A stretch of DNA of 40,993 nucleotides, taken from positions 1 to 40,993 of IMG/VR virus record IMGVR_UViG_3300044858_001833, one strand, 5' to 3'. A program made the position numbers and the translations under genes. How positions within the stretch are numbered: position 1 is the first letter of the stretch; every line of letters starts with the position of its first letter. The stretch is from a virus. This document shows, one piece after another, positions 14,135 through 20,801 of the stretch. The notes beneath the pieces were generated by a model, which was not told the origin of the DNA, did not search any database, and worked only from the letters and a program-made list of their open reading frames with translations.

Positions 14135-14206
14135 AAAGTCTGCGTAGCGGGCGGCACCAACCCAGTAGTATAGTAAGCTGGATAACCCTATAGGAGAAGT
14201 AGAACC

Positions 14207-14704
14207 ATGCAAGTAAACGTACTCAGTGTTTCAGTTGAAGACAAAGGCAAGTATAAAATGGCAGAGATTGCCTACAAGGATGGAGATGGGAAGGTAGCTA
14301 GTAAAAAGCTCATGTCCTTCACTCATCCTGATGTGTTCAAGCAGCTCTCTACTGCAAAGCAAGGCGATCTTTTCACTGTCAAGAGCGAGAAGAACGACAA
14401 GGGCTATTGGGACTGGGTTCAAGTGTCTCAAGGTGCTGAAGCAGGCTCTGTGAAGGCTCCTAGTGCCGGTAATGCCTCACCCAAGAGCACCTATGAGACC
14501 GCCGAAGAGCGGGCGAATAGGCAGGTTCTTATTGTCCGTCAGTCTTCTCTCTCCAATGCAGTTGCGTATCTTGGTCTAAATGCAAAGAAAGTTCCCACGG
14601 TTCAGGAGGTAGTTGAAGTGGCACGTTACTTCGAGGACTACGTGTTTGGTCGTAAGGAAGAAGTTCCGGGTAACATCGAAGATCTAGAGAGCGACATCAT
14701 CTAA
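14207..14704 (+). CDS. ssDNA-binding-like protein
   Basis: 165 aa, preceded by TAGGAGAAG. The N-terminal ~75 residues look like an OB-fold (VNVLSVSVEDKGKYKMAEIAYKD, then GDLFTVKSEKNDKGYWDWVQV). A flexible Ser/Ala/Lys linker, a helical segment with many Gln and Arg, and a short acidic C-terminus (NIEDLESDII) follow, as in single-stranded-DNA-binding proteins whose acidic tail contacts replication partners. It lies between polymerase and 5'-3' exonuclease. The assignment rests on layout and context and not on a signature motif. Confidence 0.75.
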   Translation: MQVNVLSVSVEDKGKYKMAEIAYKDGDGKVASKKLMSFTHPDVFKQLSTAKQGDLFTVKSEKNDKGYWDWVQVSQGAEAGSVKAPSAGNASPKSTYETAEERANRQVLIVRQSSLSNAVAYLGLNAKKVPTVQEVVEVARYFEDYVFGRKEEVPGNIEDLESDII

Positions 14705-14705
14705 C

Positions 14706-15503
14706 ATGAAGGCTCTTCTGGACGGCGATATTTGTGCCTACAGAACTGCTGCCGCAAGCGAGGAGACGGAGCTTGAATACTGTCTCCTCCGCTTGGATCG
14801 GATGGTTCGTGAAATCTTACATGTAACACAAGCAGACACCTATGAAATCTTCTTGTCTGGTGAAGGTAATTTCAGGTATGACATCTTCCCTGAATATAAA
14901 GCCAACCGTAAAGATACAGTACGTCCTAAGTGGCTCCAACCCTGTAGGGAATATCTAGTAACTGAATGGAAGGCTAAGCTGGCTCATGGCTGTGAAGCAG
15001 ATGATCTTATGGCTATCGAGCAGAGAGGCACCAAAGAAACTGTAATCTGTACCATTGACAAAGACTTGCTCCAAGTGCCGGGACTTCATTACAACTTCGT
15101 AAAGAACGAGTGGTATGAAATCTATCCATTCGGGGGACTAAAGAAGTTCTATACCCAGCTTATTATGGGGGATAGGTCTGATGGTATTCCGGGAATTGCT
15201 GGTCTAGGACCAGTGAAAGCAGGCAAGATGCTAGAGGGTTGCGAGACAGAACAAGAGATGTTCGATGTGTGCCGAGAGGCTTACGACAACGACGCTCTCA
15301 TGATTATGTACGGACAATGCCTCTGGATACAACGTGAAGAAGGGAAAATATGGGATCCTACATCCCTGTTGACTGGACAATCCCAGTCGAGCTCCGAGGC
15401 GGAGGAGCCGTCAGGCTCTACGACGCCGAGGGAGGAGGAGATTATCCAGTCATTGGATCTTATTACACCGGACAAAGATGGATACCTTGCGCATGGAGTT
15501 TAG
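14706..15503 (+). CDS. 5'-3' exonuclease (FEN/PIN family)
   Basis: 265 aa. Metal-binding acids are in LLDGDICAY (6-14), FPEYKANRKD, HGCEADDLM and CTIDKDLLQ, and the helix-3-turn-helix DNA-binding motif is GDRSDGIPGIAGLGPVKA. In T5- and T7-like phages this enzyme removes RNA primers and processes DNA ends. The last ~50 residues (Ser/Glu/Pro-rich) overlap another gene that looks better conserved in the other frame, so the true functional end may be near residue 215. Confidence 0.92.
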   Translation: MKALLDGDICAYRTAAASEETELEYCLLRLDRMVREILHVTQADTYEIFLSGEGNFRYDIFPEYKANRKDTVRPKWLQPCREYLVTEWKAKLAHGCEADDLMAIEQRGTKETVICTIDKDLLQVPGLHYNFVKNEWYEIYPFGGLKKFYTQLIMGDRSDGIPGIAGLGPVKAGKMLEGCETEQEMFDVCREAYDNDALMIMYGQCLWIQREEGKIWDPTSLLTGQSQSSSEAEEPSGSTTPREEEIIQSLDLITPDKDGYLAHGV

Positions 15504-15580
15504 AGGGAAGTTTTCGGCCAGACAAGAAACGGTGTGGATTGGACGTAGTTAATGGCGATACCACGAAAGAAAGCGCCTGA
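15350..15580 (+). CDS. Small conserved-looking phage protein (76 aa) overlapping the exonuclease
   Basis: MGSYIPVDWTIPVELRGGGA resembles small phage proteins that begin with a 'DWxxPVE' strand and end in a charged tail. AAGGG lies before the ATG. It overlaps the exonuclease by 154 bases and the HNH gene by 29. The exonuclease frame in the shared part is low in complexity while this one reads like a folded beta protein, which favours it as the older gene. Function unknown. Confidence 0.65.
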   Translation: MGSYIPVDWTIPVELRGGGAVRLYDAEGGGDYPVIGSYYTGQRWIPCAWSLEGSFRPDKKRCGLDVVNGDTTKESA

Positions 15581-16106
15581 TGCAGACAAACCATACAACG
15601 GAGGGACGTGGACGACAGCTCGCTTCAATGGCTTTGTCAAATCTACTCTGCGATCTGGTTCTCAAAGGTGGCCTCCCAAGTACAAAGCTCTTGGACAAGC
15701 TAAACAGGGTAAAAGGATTAATCCGGCAACAGGAAGACTTGCAGAGCACTACAGATGTGCAGCTTGCAAAGGTGATTTCCCAGCTAAGAATATCCAAGTT
15801 GACCATATTTCTCCAGTCATTGACCCTAATACTGGTTTTACTACTTGGGATGACGTAATCAAACGTATGTTTTGTGAAGAGGATAATTTCCAAATCCTGT
15901 GTCGTGAGTGTCACAAAGAGAAAACGAACTCAGAAAAACAACAATCTCTAGAAAGAACAAATGCAGATAAACTCAGTAGTGGAAACCCCAGAGGGAGCAG
16001 TGGAAGTAAGCGCCAATCTAAGCCCAGAGCAAGTGCAATTCCTTCTGGAAGTAGGGCTAAACGTAGTGTTAGCAAAGGGAGCAAAGCCATTCGTACAAAA
16101 GACTGA
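15552..16106 (+). CDS. HNH endonuclease of phage type
   Basis: 184 aa. The zinc-bound HNH core is Cys69-x2-Cys72 (CAACKGDF), Asp84-His85 in VDHISPV, and Cys117-x2-Cys120-His121 (CRECHKEKT). The N-terminal helix-rich part (ARFNGFVKSTLRSGSQRWPP) matches phage HNH proteins of the replication region. This family nicks or cuts DNA and may act in recombination, replication or homing; which applies here is unknown. The last 48 residues are Ser/Arg/Lys-rich and run over another gene in a second frame, so the enzyme may function without them. Confidence 0.88.
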   Translation: MAIPRKKAPDADKPYNGGTWTTARFNGFVKSTLRSGSQRWPPKYKALGQAKQGKRINPATGRLAEHYRCAACKGDFPAKNIQVDHISPVIDPNTGFTTWDDVIKRMFCEEDNFQILCRECHKEKTNSEKQQSLERTNADKLSSGNPRGSSGSKRQSKPRASAIPSGSRAKRSVSKGSKAIRTKD

Positions 16107-16152
16107 CTTCTCTATTGACCAGCTTCATGCTGGTACGGAGACAACTCAATGA
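15961..16152 (+). CDS. Small hypothetical protein (63 aa) overlapping the HNH gene
   Basis: MQINSVVETPEGAVEVSANL continues with SPEQVQFLLEVGLNVVLAKGA, a regular beta-hairpin then helix pattern seen in small conserved phage proteins. It overlaps the HNH gene by 146 bases and the next gene by ATGA. AGAAAG precedes the ATG. The frame reads as a folded protein, unlike the HNH frame opposite it. Confidence 0.68.
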   Translation: MQINSVVETPEGAVEVSANLSPEQVQFLLEVGLNVVLAKGAKPFVQKTDFSIDQLHAGTETTQ

Positions 16153-16883
16153 AGATACTCTTCTTAGACATTGAGACAAGTCCTAATACAGCATACGTAT
16201 GGAAGCTCTTCAAAGAAACCATTCCCCTTGCTCGTCTTATTGACAGTAGTGAAGTGTTGTGTTGGTCTGCCAAGTGGCAGGGAGATAAGAAAGTAATGTT
16301 CGATAGCGTCTTCCATTCTTCTCCTAAGAAGATGCTGTCCAACATTCATAAGCTGCTAGATGAAGCTGATGCTGTGTGTCATTATAATGGCAAGAGCTTC
16401 GACATTCCTACCCTCAACAAAGAGTTCTTGCTGTACGGCTTCTCTCCACCAGCCCCATATAAGCAGATCGATCTCATCAACACAGCACGAAGCCAGTTCC
16501 GTTTCACTTCCAACAAGCTCGATTACATTTGTCAACGACTTGGACTAGGACAGAAAACAAGCACTGACTTCCAGCTCTGGGTTGATTGTATGAACAAAGA
16601 TCCAAAGGCTTGGCAACAGATGGAGAAATATAACAAGAACGATGTGGTAATGCTGGAGAATTTGTATGACAAGCTTCTTCCATGGATCAAGAATCACCCC
16701 AACCAAGGACTCTACACAACAGAAGAGAACATATGTCCACACTGTGGAGGAACCCACCACCAGAAACGTGGCTTTAGCTACACTAGTACATGTCGTTATC
16801 GTCGCTATCGTTGTGTTGATTGTGGCACTTGGTTCCGGGATCGTAAGAATAACATAGCACAGGAAAGGTATGTCAATGTATGA
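16149..16883 (+). CDS. DnaQ-like 3'-5' exonuclease with C-terminal zinc ribbon
   Basis: 244 aa. RNase H-like exonuclease motifs are FLDIETSP (5-12), HYNGKSFDIPTLNKEF and YNKNDVVMLENLY, which supply the four acidic metal ligands. The C-terminal ~45 residues hold CPHCGG and CVDCGT, a zinc ribbon with a very basic middle (RYRRYR) that probably binds DNA or RNA. The polymerase already has its own proofreading domain, so this is likely a repair, recombination or host-DNA-degrading nuclease. It starts inside the previous stop. Confidence 0.88.
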   Translation: MKILFLDIETSPNTAYVWKLFKETIPLARLIDSSEVLCWSAKWQGDKKVMFDSVFHSSPKKMLSNIHKLLDEADAVCHYNGKSFDIPTLNKEFLLYGFSPPAPYKQIDLINTARSQFRFTSNKLDYICQRLGLGQKTSTDFQLWVDCMNKDPKAWQQMEKYNKNDVVMLENLYDKLLPWIKNHPNQGLYTTEENICPHCGGTHHQKRGFSYTSTCRYRRYRCVDCGTWFRDRKNNIAQERYVNV

Positions 16884-17232
16884 CAAAATACCTAGTAGTG
16901 TTTCTGTTCCTACTCCTAGTTGTCTAGATGCAGCATATGAAAGGAAAGCCATTGACGATGGCTTTGTTTTCGACCCAGAAGATTTGTTCCCAGAGAACAA
17001 GCAGTATTACCTTACAAAGAGAACACATCCTTGCTCTGCCCACGGATCTTTAGATCCAAACGTGGAAGCAGTGAAGGAACAGCTCTCTCAACGTAGTAAG
17101 GTGGGGTTTAAGAAGTATGGAACTCTCACCAACAGAGGTGACTTGACAACAGACCAATGGCTACAACATCTACAAGAAGAACTTATGGATGCCTGTGTTT
17201 ACATCGAAGTATTGAAAGGGAAAATTAAATGA
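16876..17232 (+). CDS. Possible all-alpha NTP pyrophosphatase-like protein
   Basis: 118 aa. The start at the second of two close ATGs has AGGAAAGG 7 bases upstream. The last ~60 residues (KVGFKKYGTLTNRGDLTTD, then a WLQHLQEELMDACVYIEV helix) follow the pattern Glu-Glu-x2-Asp-Ala seen in phage dNTP diphosphohydrolase-like and MazG-related proteins. The N-terminal half has no clear domain. The next gene is a clear MazG protein, so the two may work on the same nucleotide pool. Confidence in the gene is high and in the function moderate. Confidence 0.8.
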   Translation: MYDKIPSSVSVPTPSCLDAAYERKAIDDGFVFDPEDLFPENKQYYLTKRTHPCSAHGSLDPNVEAVKEQLSQRSKVGFKKYGTLTNRGDLTTDQWLQHLQEELMDACVYIEVLKGKIK

Positions 17233-17540
17233 ATCTAGAAGCCTACCAAAAACTAACACGTGAAACCGCAATCTATCCAGAGAATCAAGCTCTTGTCTAC
17301 CTAGGACTGGGACTCGCCAGTGAAGCTGGCGAAGTCACAGGAAAGATTAAGAAGATGATTCGAGACGGTGGTATCAATACAATGGACACCATTGATGAGA
17401 TTGGTGATGTCTTCTGGTATCTCACCCGTCTCTGTGATGAACTTGGCTTCAATGCAGAAGAGGTGTTGCAACGTAATATCCACAAGCTTCTTGATCGAAA
17501 AGAACGTGGGGTTATTAGTGGGTCAGGTGATAAACGATAA
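17229..17540 (+). CDS. mazG: MazG-family nucleotide pyrophosphohydrolase
   Basis: 103 aa. The metal-binding EExxE-DExxD arrangement is visible as SEAGEVTGK (31-39) and DEIGDVFWYL (56-65). The family splits NTPs or dNTPs to NMP and pyrophosphate; in phages it may clean the dNTP pool or lower ppGpp. It overlaps the genes on both sides (ATGA, TAATG), so it is part of one translation chain. Confidence 0.93.
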   Translation: MNLEAYQKLTRETAIYPENQALVYLGLGLASEAGEVTGKIKKMIRDGGINTMDTIDEIGDVFWYLTRLCDELGFNAEEVLQRNIHKLLDRKERGVISGSGDKR

Positions 17541-17833
17541 TGGCTCTTAAGTTTCCACTACAGCTAGTTGAGATTGTATGGCACGATGCCTGTACAGACT
17601 CAGGCTGGGAATCTCATGACAAAACTAGCACCACAGAAGAACTGATGGTAACCATCGGTTTCCTCGTGGCTAGGGGTGAGAATGTAGTAGTTATAGCCTC
17701 TAGTCTAGATCAAGAAACACATGCCATGAGTAACTCACGAATCAAAATTCCAGTTGGAATGATCAAAACAATTAAGGAACTAACAGTATCCTATAAGAAG
17801 AATAAAGAGGTGAAGCAAGATGAAGGGGGATAA
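17540..17833 (+). CDS. Hypothetical protein (97 aa)
   Basis: The start overlaps the MazG stop (TAATG). Beta strands at the N-terminus (PLQLVEIVWHDAC) and a VVVIASSLDQ strand before a PVGMIKTIKEL helix look like a compact alpha/beta protein. It is of the kind often found in phage replication operons without a known role. Confidence 0.78.
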   Translation: MALKFPLQLVEIVWHDACTDSGWESHDKTSTTEELMVTIGFLVARGENVVVIASSLDQETHAMSNSRIKIPVGMIKTIKELTVSYKKNKEVKQDEGG

Positions 17834-18239
17834 AATATATTACACAGATGGTTGGGACTATGTTCTTTCTCGTCCATACTCAGTGTTCACAGGCATCTTT
17901 CCAAAGAGAGAAGTTATTCATGAAGGAGACTTCATACTAACAGTAGGTGGCTGGCTTCACATTGAAGCTGGTTATCCATGGGATGGAGCTTCTGGTGCCT
18001 TTGATACCAAGAATGCCATGCGTGGTAGTTTAGTGCATGACTGCTTCTGTGAGATGATGCGTAGGGGAGACCTTGAGTATGACTTTTTCTCTCCTTTTGT
18101 ACACGATTTGCTTGGGAATATCTGTGAAGAGGATGGGATGTGGGAGTTTAGAGCAGATGCTTGGCGTAAGGCTACTAGGATTGGTCGTGGTGGTCATCCG
18201 TCTCATCCAGATCCCCATCCAGAACTGAAAGCACCATGA
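17820..18239 (+). CDS. DUF1353 family protein
   Basis: 139 aa. The segment YPWDGASGAF followed by RGSLVHDCFCEMMRRG matches the conserved core of DUF1353, small phage proteins of unknown activity with invariant Asp, Ser and His residues that could form an active or metal site. It overlaps the preceding gene by 14 bases and the following one by ATGA. A role cannot be stated. Confidence 0.85.
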   Translation: MKGDKIYYTDGWDYVLSRPYSVFTGIFPKREVIHEGDFILTVGGWLHIEAGYPWDGASGAFDTKNAMRGSLVHDCFCEMMRRGDLEYDFFSPFVHDLLGNICEEDGMWEFRADAWRKATRIGRGGHPSHPDPHPELKAP

Positions 18240-18412
18240 AAACTCTAGCCGATGTTATCAACCATCTTAAAAACATTGATGAAATCTCTCTTCTAGAAGT
18301 GTTAGAAATTAACAGTGAGGAAATTGTAGATCGTTTTGTAGACAGGATTGAGGAAAAGTATGACGCACTTCGAGAAGACTTCGAGCAAGACGAAGACGAA
18401 GAAGAATTATAA
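18236..18412 (+). CDS. Small acidic protein (58 aa)
   Basis: It starts inside the DUF1353 stop. It is helical with a run of acidic residues at the end (EQDEDEEEL) and reads like small conserved phage proteins with an 'I-D-E-I-x-L-L-E-V-L' helix. No known activity. The acidic tail resembles that of the cassette protein at 3696-4337, which may be coincidence. Confidence 0.7.
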   Translation: MKTLADVINHLKNIDEISLLEVLEINSEEIVDRFVDRIEEKYDALREDFEQDEDEEEL

Positions 18413-18425
18413 GGAAAAAGAAAGT

Positions 18426-18452
18426 GAAGCGATGCATGGCAAGCGTCGCTTC
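18426..18452 (+). other. Hairpin upstream of the HNH and reductase genes
   Basis: GAAGCGA and TCGCTTC form a perfect 7-bp stem around a 13-base loop. No T run follows, so it is not a classical terminator. It lies just before a very strong AAGGAGG and may affect message stability or translation of the genes behind it. Confidence 0.35.
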
Positions 18453-18530
18453 CGTCTTCGTAAAACATTAGAGAAAGAAGGAGGGGAACTTGTCAGAGAC
18501 TATAAAAGATACTCCTCAAGAGAGATATAG
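18432..18530 (+). CDS. Doubtful basic micropeptide, possible remnant (32 aa)
   Basis: A frame MHGKRRFRLRKTLEKEGGEL starts in the hairpin and ends inside the HNH gene. It is very basic. It could be the start of a gene interrupted by the HNH insertion or a chance frame; only the gap it fills supports it. Confidence 0.2.
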   Translation: MHGKRRFRLRKTLEKEGGELVRDYKRYSSREI

Positions 18531-18903
18531 AAAAAAGAATCCAAAACTCTATAGGAAAGCTGCTCTAAAATATTATCACAATAATAAAGAAAAATGTTCT
18601 GAACGTGCTAAAAAATATAGAGAAGAAAATAAAGAACACATTAGAGACAAACAAAGGGAAGCCAAAAGAAAGAGAAAACTAGAAGCAATACAGTATCTCG
18701 GAGGTAAATGTATATCCTGTAAAGAAGAATTTCATCCAGCAGTGTATGAATTCCACCATAGAGATCCTAAAACAAAAGATAGAGACCCATCCAAGATGTT
18801 ATCTCTTTCATGGGAAAGAGTAGTAAAAGAACTAGATAACTGTGATCTTCTATGCGCTAATTGCCATAGACTAGAGCACCACAGAGAAAGTTACCAATGT
18901 TAA
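18490..18903 (+). CDS. HNH homing endonuclease in front of the reductase gene
   Basis: 137 aa from a TTG start placed 5 bases after AAGGAGG. The N-terminal half has basic Tyr/Asn/Lys helices (KYYHNNKEKCSERAKKYREE) like those of the polymerase-splitting HNH enzyme. The nuclease core shows Cys74-x2-Cys77, His89-His90 (YEFHHRDP) and Cys122-x2-Cys125-His126 (CANCHRLEHH). It is AT-rich against the background. Its stop overlaps the reductase ATG, so the insertion seems to have landed exactly between that gene and its binding site. Homing next to reductase genes is known in other phages. Confidence 0.88.
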   Translation: MSETIKDTPQERYRKKNPKLYRKAALKYYHNNKEKCSERAKKYREENKEHIRDKQREAKRKRKLEAIQYLGGKCISCKEEFHPAVYEFHHRDPKTKDRDPSKMLSLSWERVVKELDNCDLLCANCHRLEHHRESYQC

Positions 18904-20534
18904 AACAATGTTTTAAAACTTCATTTGCACATAACATCTTTAGAAACAAATATGCCCAAGGACCAGAAGACACTTGGCCTGCTCTATGCGAACGACTAGT
19001 TGAAGATGTGTGTGGTACTAGGTGGGGTACTGATCGTGCTCTTATGTCAGCGGAAGACCGTAAACAACTTGTGCAGTATATGATTGATTTTAAGATGGTA
19101 GCCGGAGGGCGTTATCTATACTATGCAGGAAGACCTAACAAAGCCTACAATAACTGCTACCTTCTACGTGCGGAAGAAGATACAAGAGAAGAGTGGGCAG
19201 CAGTAACTTGGAGGGCAATGAGTTGTCTAATGACAGGAGGTGGGATTGGCATTGATTATTCACGACTTCGACCCTATGGAAAACCGCTATCTCGGACTGG
19301 AGGGATTAGCTCCGGCCCATTGCCTCTTATGTCTGCTGTTAATGAAGTTGGTAGGAGTGTCATGCAAGGAGGATCTAGACGCAGTGCTATCTATGCCTCC
19401 CTCAACTGGCAACATGAAGATATCCCCTCCTTCCTCACAATCAAGAATTGGACAGAGGATGTACGAAGACTGAAGGAAAAGGATTTCAACTTTCCAGCTC
19501 CGCTGGACATGACCAACATCAGCTTGAATTACGATGATGCTTGGGGATGTGAAGCAGGTAATCCAATCTTCCTTGAGAACTGTCGTCAAGCTATGATGAC
19601 AGGAGAACCAGGTTTTAGTTTCAACTTCGGAGATAAAGAAAATGAAACTCTTCGTAACGCTTGTACCGAAGTTACGTCTGAAGATGATTCTGACGTTTGT
19701 AATCTTGGCTCAATCAATATGGGTAATATTAAGTCTCTGGAAGAGTTCAACGAAGTTGTTGCGCTTGGCTCCAAATTCCTGGTCTGTGGGACATTACGTG
19801 CCGACCTTCCCTATGAAAAGGTCTATAAGATTCGGGAGAAAAACCGTCGTCTTGGACTGGGCCTTATGGGTATGCACGAGTGGCTCCTTCAACGAGGACA
19901 GGGATATGAAGTAACTCCAGAATTACACAAATGGCTAGAGGTATACAAGAATGAATCTGAAAGAGCAGCTAACGAACATTGTGAACGACTATACATTAGC
20001 AAGCCAGTTGCTTACAGAGCCATTGCACCAACTGGCAGTATTGGGATCCTTGCAGGCACGACTACTGGAATTGAACCTCTATTTGCAGTCGCTTATAAAC
20101 GAAGGTATCTCACTGATGGAACTAAGTGGAAATACGAATATGTCGTCGACTCCACAGCAGACCTCCTCATCCGTGAGTATGGGCTCAACCCAGACAACAT
20201 CGACACAGCCTACAAACTAAGCCATGACTACGAAAGACGAATCAAGTTCCAAGCAGACGTACAAGATTACGTTGATATGTCAATCTCCTCAACTATTAAC
20301 CTTCCACCCTGGGGAACGAAAGATAATTGTGAAGCCAAGGTACACGAGTTTGCAAGGACTCTTGCCACATATTCTCCAAGGCTTAGGGGATTTACCTGTT
20401 ATCCGGATGGAAGCCGAGGAGGTCAGCCCCTCACAGAAATAAGCTACGAAGAAGCAATGAAGCACAAAGGCACTGTGTTCGAGGAGAACGATGTATGTAT
20501 GATTACAGGAAAGGGTGGCTCATGCGGGGTGTAA
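18897..20534 (+). CDS. nrdJ: Class II (adenosylcobalamin-dependent) ribonucleotide reductase
   Basis: 545 aa, making deoxyribonucleotides without oxygen dependence but requiring vitamin B12. Recognised segments are YNNCYLLRAEEDTREEW (first redox Cys), SCLMTGGGIGIDYSRLRP, DVCNLGSINMGN (second redox Cys), APTGSIGILAGTTTGIEP (phosphate loop) and a C-terminal GGSCGV. It is shorter than many bacterial NrdJ proteins but of usual phage size. The first residues (LKQCFKTSFAHNIF) look complete. The start has no good binding site and overlaps the HNH stop, so it probably depends on translation of that gene. No small subunit is needed or seen. Confidence 0.94.
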   Translation: MLKQCFKTSFAHNIFRNKYAQGPEDTWPALCERLVEDVCGTRWGTDRALMSAEDRKQLVQYMIDFKMVAGGRYLYYAGRPNKAYNNCYLLRAEEDTREEWAAVTWRAMSCLMTGGGIGIDYSRLRPYGKPLSRTGGISSGPLPLMSAVNEVGRSVMQGGSRRSAIYASLNWQHEDIPSFLTIKNWTEDVRRLKEKDFNFPAPLDMTNISLNYDDAWGCEAGNPIFLENCRQAMMTGEPGFSFNFGDKENETLRNACTEVTSEDDSDVCNLGSINMGNIKSLEEFNEVVALGSKFLVCGTLRADLPYEKVYKIREKNRRLGLGLMGMHEWLLQRGQGYEVTPELHKWLEVYKNESERAANEHCERLYISKPVAYRAIAPTGSIGILAGTTTGIEPLFAVAYKRRYLTDGTKWKYEYVVDSTADLLIREYGLNPDNIDTAYKLSHDYERRIKFQADVQDYVDMSISSTINLPPWGTKDNCEAKVHEFARTLATYSPRLRGFTCYPDGSRGGQPLTEISYEEAMKHKGTVFEENDVCMITGKGGSCGV

Positions 20535-20535
20535 C

Positions 20536-20658
20536 GTGGGAATAGTAATTTCATTAATTCCAGGACTGATGTTTGGAATTGAATTCTTATGGGATGAGGG
20601 CATTCTTGTCCTCGATGTTGGCATCATCCGTTTCATGATTGGAAGCATCAACGAGTAA
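20536..20658 (+). CDS. Small hydrophobic protein (40 aa), GTG start
   Basis: MGIVISLIPGLMFGIEFLWD, followed by EGILVLDVGIIRFMIG, has two short apolar stretches around an acidic turn. It follows the reductase stop by one base, with GGGG about 6 bases before the GTG. Similar tiny proteins sit beside reductase genes in other phages. It may be membrane-associated. It is the last gene of this strand. Confidence 0.65.
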   Translation: MGIVISLIPGLMFGIEFLWDEGILVLDVGIIRFMIGSINE

Positions 20659-20681
20659 AGAAAAGCCCCAGTTAAGGGGCC
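20657..20681 (-). terminator. Intrinsic terminator for the late (minus-strand) operon
   Basis: Read on the minus strand, GCCCC and GGGGC pair around TTAACT, followed by TTTTCTTT. The loop ends 120 bases after the last late gene stop. The intervening stretch (20682-20801) holds only weak hairpins and no gene. On the plus strand the same stem lacks a T run. Confidence 0.75.
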
Positions 20682-20801
20682 GTTGGTTAGGTGTTGACTA
20701 CGTTAAAGGAATCAAACACACAATAGGGTGAGAAGCCCTTCTTCAATTACGAGGATTCAAAGAGCTAAAAATAAAAACTAGGCCATCACGAATGCTCGTA
20801 G

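Noticed and set aside
14087-14206. tRNA or small protein gene in the gap before the ssDNA-binding gene
   Set aside because: No T-loop or acceptor pairing typical of tRNA was found, and the only frame (TTG start) lacks a binding site.
18413-18489. Cobalamin riboswitch before the B12-dependent reductase
   Set aside because: The gap is far too short and lacks the B12 box; only a 7-bp hairpin is present.
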